NCBI GenBank assembly: GCA_965199865.1
Contig: CBDATU010000009.1
Coordinates: 62,001-126,000, forward strand
DNA: 64,000 bases
Direction of reading: 5' to 3'
DNA from: JAPOUP01 sp965199865
GTDB taxonomy: Bacteria > Pseudomonadota > Alphaproteobacteria > Rhodobacterales > Rhodobacteraceae
Below the pieces are notes generated by a model. It was not told where the DNA came from and did no database searches. It saw only the letters and a program-made list of their open reading frames with translations. The position numbers and the translations under genes are program-made. Below, piece by piece: positions 63,012 through 64,000 of the stretch (the stretch's first letter is position 1; each line of letters opens with the position of its first letter).

Positions 63012-63324
63012 GCGCTTCCATCGGGCGGATCATCGGAAACACTCCGTTGAATTCCTCACCCATTTCATTCCTGACGAGGCCCGTGAGGCCAAAGAACCGT
63101 CCTGAAAAGTCACGGGCCGTGGTATTTTTATCAAAATACACGTGGATAAGCAGGATATCCTCGCCGTTTTCGTCAACTGACGGTTCCATCTCGACATGCC
63201 GTACCTTACCCTTATCAAACCGGTCCCGAATGACCCGTTCGATAGCTTCACGACGTTCCTTCGGGAGTCTCATCGGATGACATGTCAGATTCTGCCACTG
63301 ATAGCCGTTATTCATAATCGTCAT
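63004..63324 (-). CDS. Small protein of unknown function, partner of the HEPN gene
   Basis: 106 aa from the ATG at 63324 (AAGGA 8 nt upstream); ATGs at 63330 and 63315 are alternatives. Not recognised. Mixed alpha/beta pattern: a basic helix PKERREAIERVIRDRF, strands VRHVEMEPSV and ILLIHVYFD, and FFGLTGLVRNEMGEEF. No nucleotidyltransferase GS-x-DxD motif, so it is not an obvious MNT partner. Overlap with the HEPN gene suggests a two-gene unit, possibly an antitoxin, sensor or guide component. Confidence 0.6.
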   Translation of the reverse strand: MTIMNNGYQWQNLTCHPMRLPKERREAIERVIRDRFDKGKVRHVEMEPSVDENGEDILLIHVYFDKNTTARDFSGRFFGLTGLVRNEMGEEFNGVFPMIRPMEAHA

Positions 63325-63423
63325 GTCCATGATCCTTTTCCATGCCCCACCTCCAGTTTGAAATGCTCTCCTTATGTTCTGATTGGCTGCGGTCAGCCCG
63401 AATCAGGGGGATGGACGCCCATA

Positions 63424-63439
63424 ACATTACATGTAATGT
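63424..63439. promoter_or_regulatory. 16-bp perfect palindrome upstream of the HEPN operon
   Basis: ACATTACATGTAATGT, in an AT-rich island about 100 bp before the partner-gene start and just before GC-rich DNA. A candidate operator or autoregulation site. Confidence 0.45.
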
Positions 63440-63604
63440 AATCATTCATGAATGGACCATACAGACCCCGTGACGCGAACCAGCCTGCCAGACCTGTGGT
63501 GGATCTGGCAACTGGAACCGCTGGGGAACCGGAAGTGATGAAGGGCCTTTCCGCCGCCGAGTGTGGCAGAAAGGGACCCCACTTCCAGTCCGAAGCGCAA
63601 CGCC

Positions 63605-63674
63605 CGGCCCTTTCCGGGGCGTTTCCGCAGCGGGGGGCGGAGCCCACGCGCAGGGAACGCCCCGGAAAGGGCCG
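63605..63674. repeat. Long hairpin 1 (19-bp perfect stem)
   Basis: CGGCCCTTTCCGGGGCGTT (63605-63623) pairs exactly with 63656-63674 around a 32-nt loop that includes GGGCGGAGCCC. No protein is supported in 63331-63890. Confidence 0.75.
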
Positions 63675-63786
63675 TATGGTGGCGGATTCCGTCCCCAGGC
63701 CACCCGATCCGGCGTCCAGGACGGCGAAAGTCCCGTGGATCGGAGCGTAATCCCGCCCTTCCGGCACCGCAAGGGCCTTCCGCCGG

Positions 63787-63851
63787 CCAGGCGCGGCCCC
63801 CGGGGCGAAGGGAGGGCGGAGCCCGACCATCGCCCCGGGGGCCGCGCCTGG
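63787..63851. repeat. Long hairpin 2 (22-bp perfect stem)
   Basis: 63787-63808 pairs exactly with 63830-63851 (CCAGGCGCGG outside, CGGGGCGA next to the loop). The 21-nt loop also contains GGGCGGAGCCC, as in hairpin 1. Confidence 0.75.
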
Positions 63852-63868
63852 TGGCCTGCCTTTTCCCC

Positions 63869-63890
63869 GCCGACCGACGGAACGGTCGGC
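63869..63890. terminator. Small hairpin next to the transposase stop
   Basis: GCCGACCG and CGGTCGGC form an 8-bp stem with a 6-nt loop directly after the stop codon of the minus-strand transposase tail. A terminator by position, but the minus-strand T-run is lacking. Confidence 0.4.
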
Positions 63891-64000
63891 TCAGGGAGGC
63901 CGGGCCCGCCGCAGCGCCTCCGCCGGTGTGAGGTAGCCGAGGGACCTGCGCGGACGCGCGTTCAGGATGTCCTGCACCTCCCGGACCTCCCTGTCCGTCA
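63891..64000 (-). CDS. Transposase C-terminal part (IS30-like), cut by the window edge
   Basis: Frame on the minus strand gives TDREVREVQDILNARPRRSL then GYLTPAEALRRARPP and TGA. The LNARPRRSLGYLTPAEA block is typical of the end of IS30-family and related rve transposases. The 5' part is outside the window. Confidence 0.7.
   Translation of the reverse strand, partial: TDREVREVQDILNARPRRSLGYLTPAEALRRARPP

Noticed and set aside
63393..63931. Overlapping open frames in the GC-rich end region
   Set aside because: They span the perfect hairpins, so their codon pattern is imposed by inverted repeats; no ribosome site or family signal.

Overview
This 64 kb window looks like chromosomal DNA from an alphaproteobacterium, probably marine and possibly host-associated. 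The evidence is indirect: a taurine uptake and transamination locus, two TRAP-transporter modules, four sulfatase-family genes, uronate catabolism, an alphaproteobacterial-type CGFC glutaredoxin and ferrochelatase, and a base composition of roughly 60 % G+C by eye. Many insertion sequences and decayed genes suggest a genome that is rearranging and losing functions. No rRNA, tRNA or CRISPR array was seen.

Layout. Positions 0-5 kb: a CPBP membrane protease, dihydroxy-acid dehydratase (ilvD) and a 2,4-dienoyl-CoA reductase type flavoenzyme. 5.5-8.0 kb: copy 1 of a 2437-bp IS4-family element whose transposase carries an N-terminal DruA-like domain. 8.2-17.3 kb: an alginate-type uronate oligosaccharide locus with an SDR, a heparinase II/III-type lyase, a Ca-site solute-binding protein, two permeases, an ATPase, KdgF and a GntR/FCD regulator. 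17.6-22.5 kb: tauABC with divergent taurine-pyruvate aminotransferase. 22.7-23.7 kb: an old ISAs1 remnant. 24.0-32.9 kb: a sulfatase and ABC-importer operon under an IclR regulator, with a sulfatase homologue that has lost its active site and a decayed ABC ATPase. 33.2-35.6 kb: IS4 copy 2, inserted between IS256 and IS30 relics. 36.6-43.8 kb: dienelactone hydrolase, an alpha/beta-hydrolase/MarR/TAXI operon and a divergent fused TRAP permease plus sulfatase. 44.3-49.9 kb: polyol dehydrogenase, nitrilase, grxC, methyltransferase, hemH and an L,D-transpeptidase. 50.4-57.2 kb: uxaC with a TRAP operon, an M24 peptidase and a LacI regulator that has a clear operator. 57.2-64 kb: a mobile, defence-like region with a conjugative relaxase relic, IS4 copy 3, an AAA+ ATPase pseudogene, a cytosine-5 DNA methyltransferase split by an intact ISAs1 element, a second methyltransferase reduced to 27 codons, a HEPN protein with a small partner gene, two long GC-rich hairpins and a transposase tail.

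How it works together. The window is mainly scavenging capacity for acidic and sulfated carbohydrates: import, cytoplasmic lyase or sulfatase action, then KdgF/SDR or UxaC steps, each locus with its own local regulator (GntR, IclR, MarR, LacI). Taurine supplies C, N and S. Against that, IS copies have interrupted genes and recombined. IS4 copy 3 is a mosaic of the other two and lacks a target duplication, which marks it as a likely rearrangement point. The most novel-looking item is the HEPN/partner pair feeding into two ruined cytosine methyltransferases at 62.2-63.3 kb, a possible partly dismantled defence or restriction locus.
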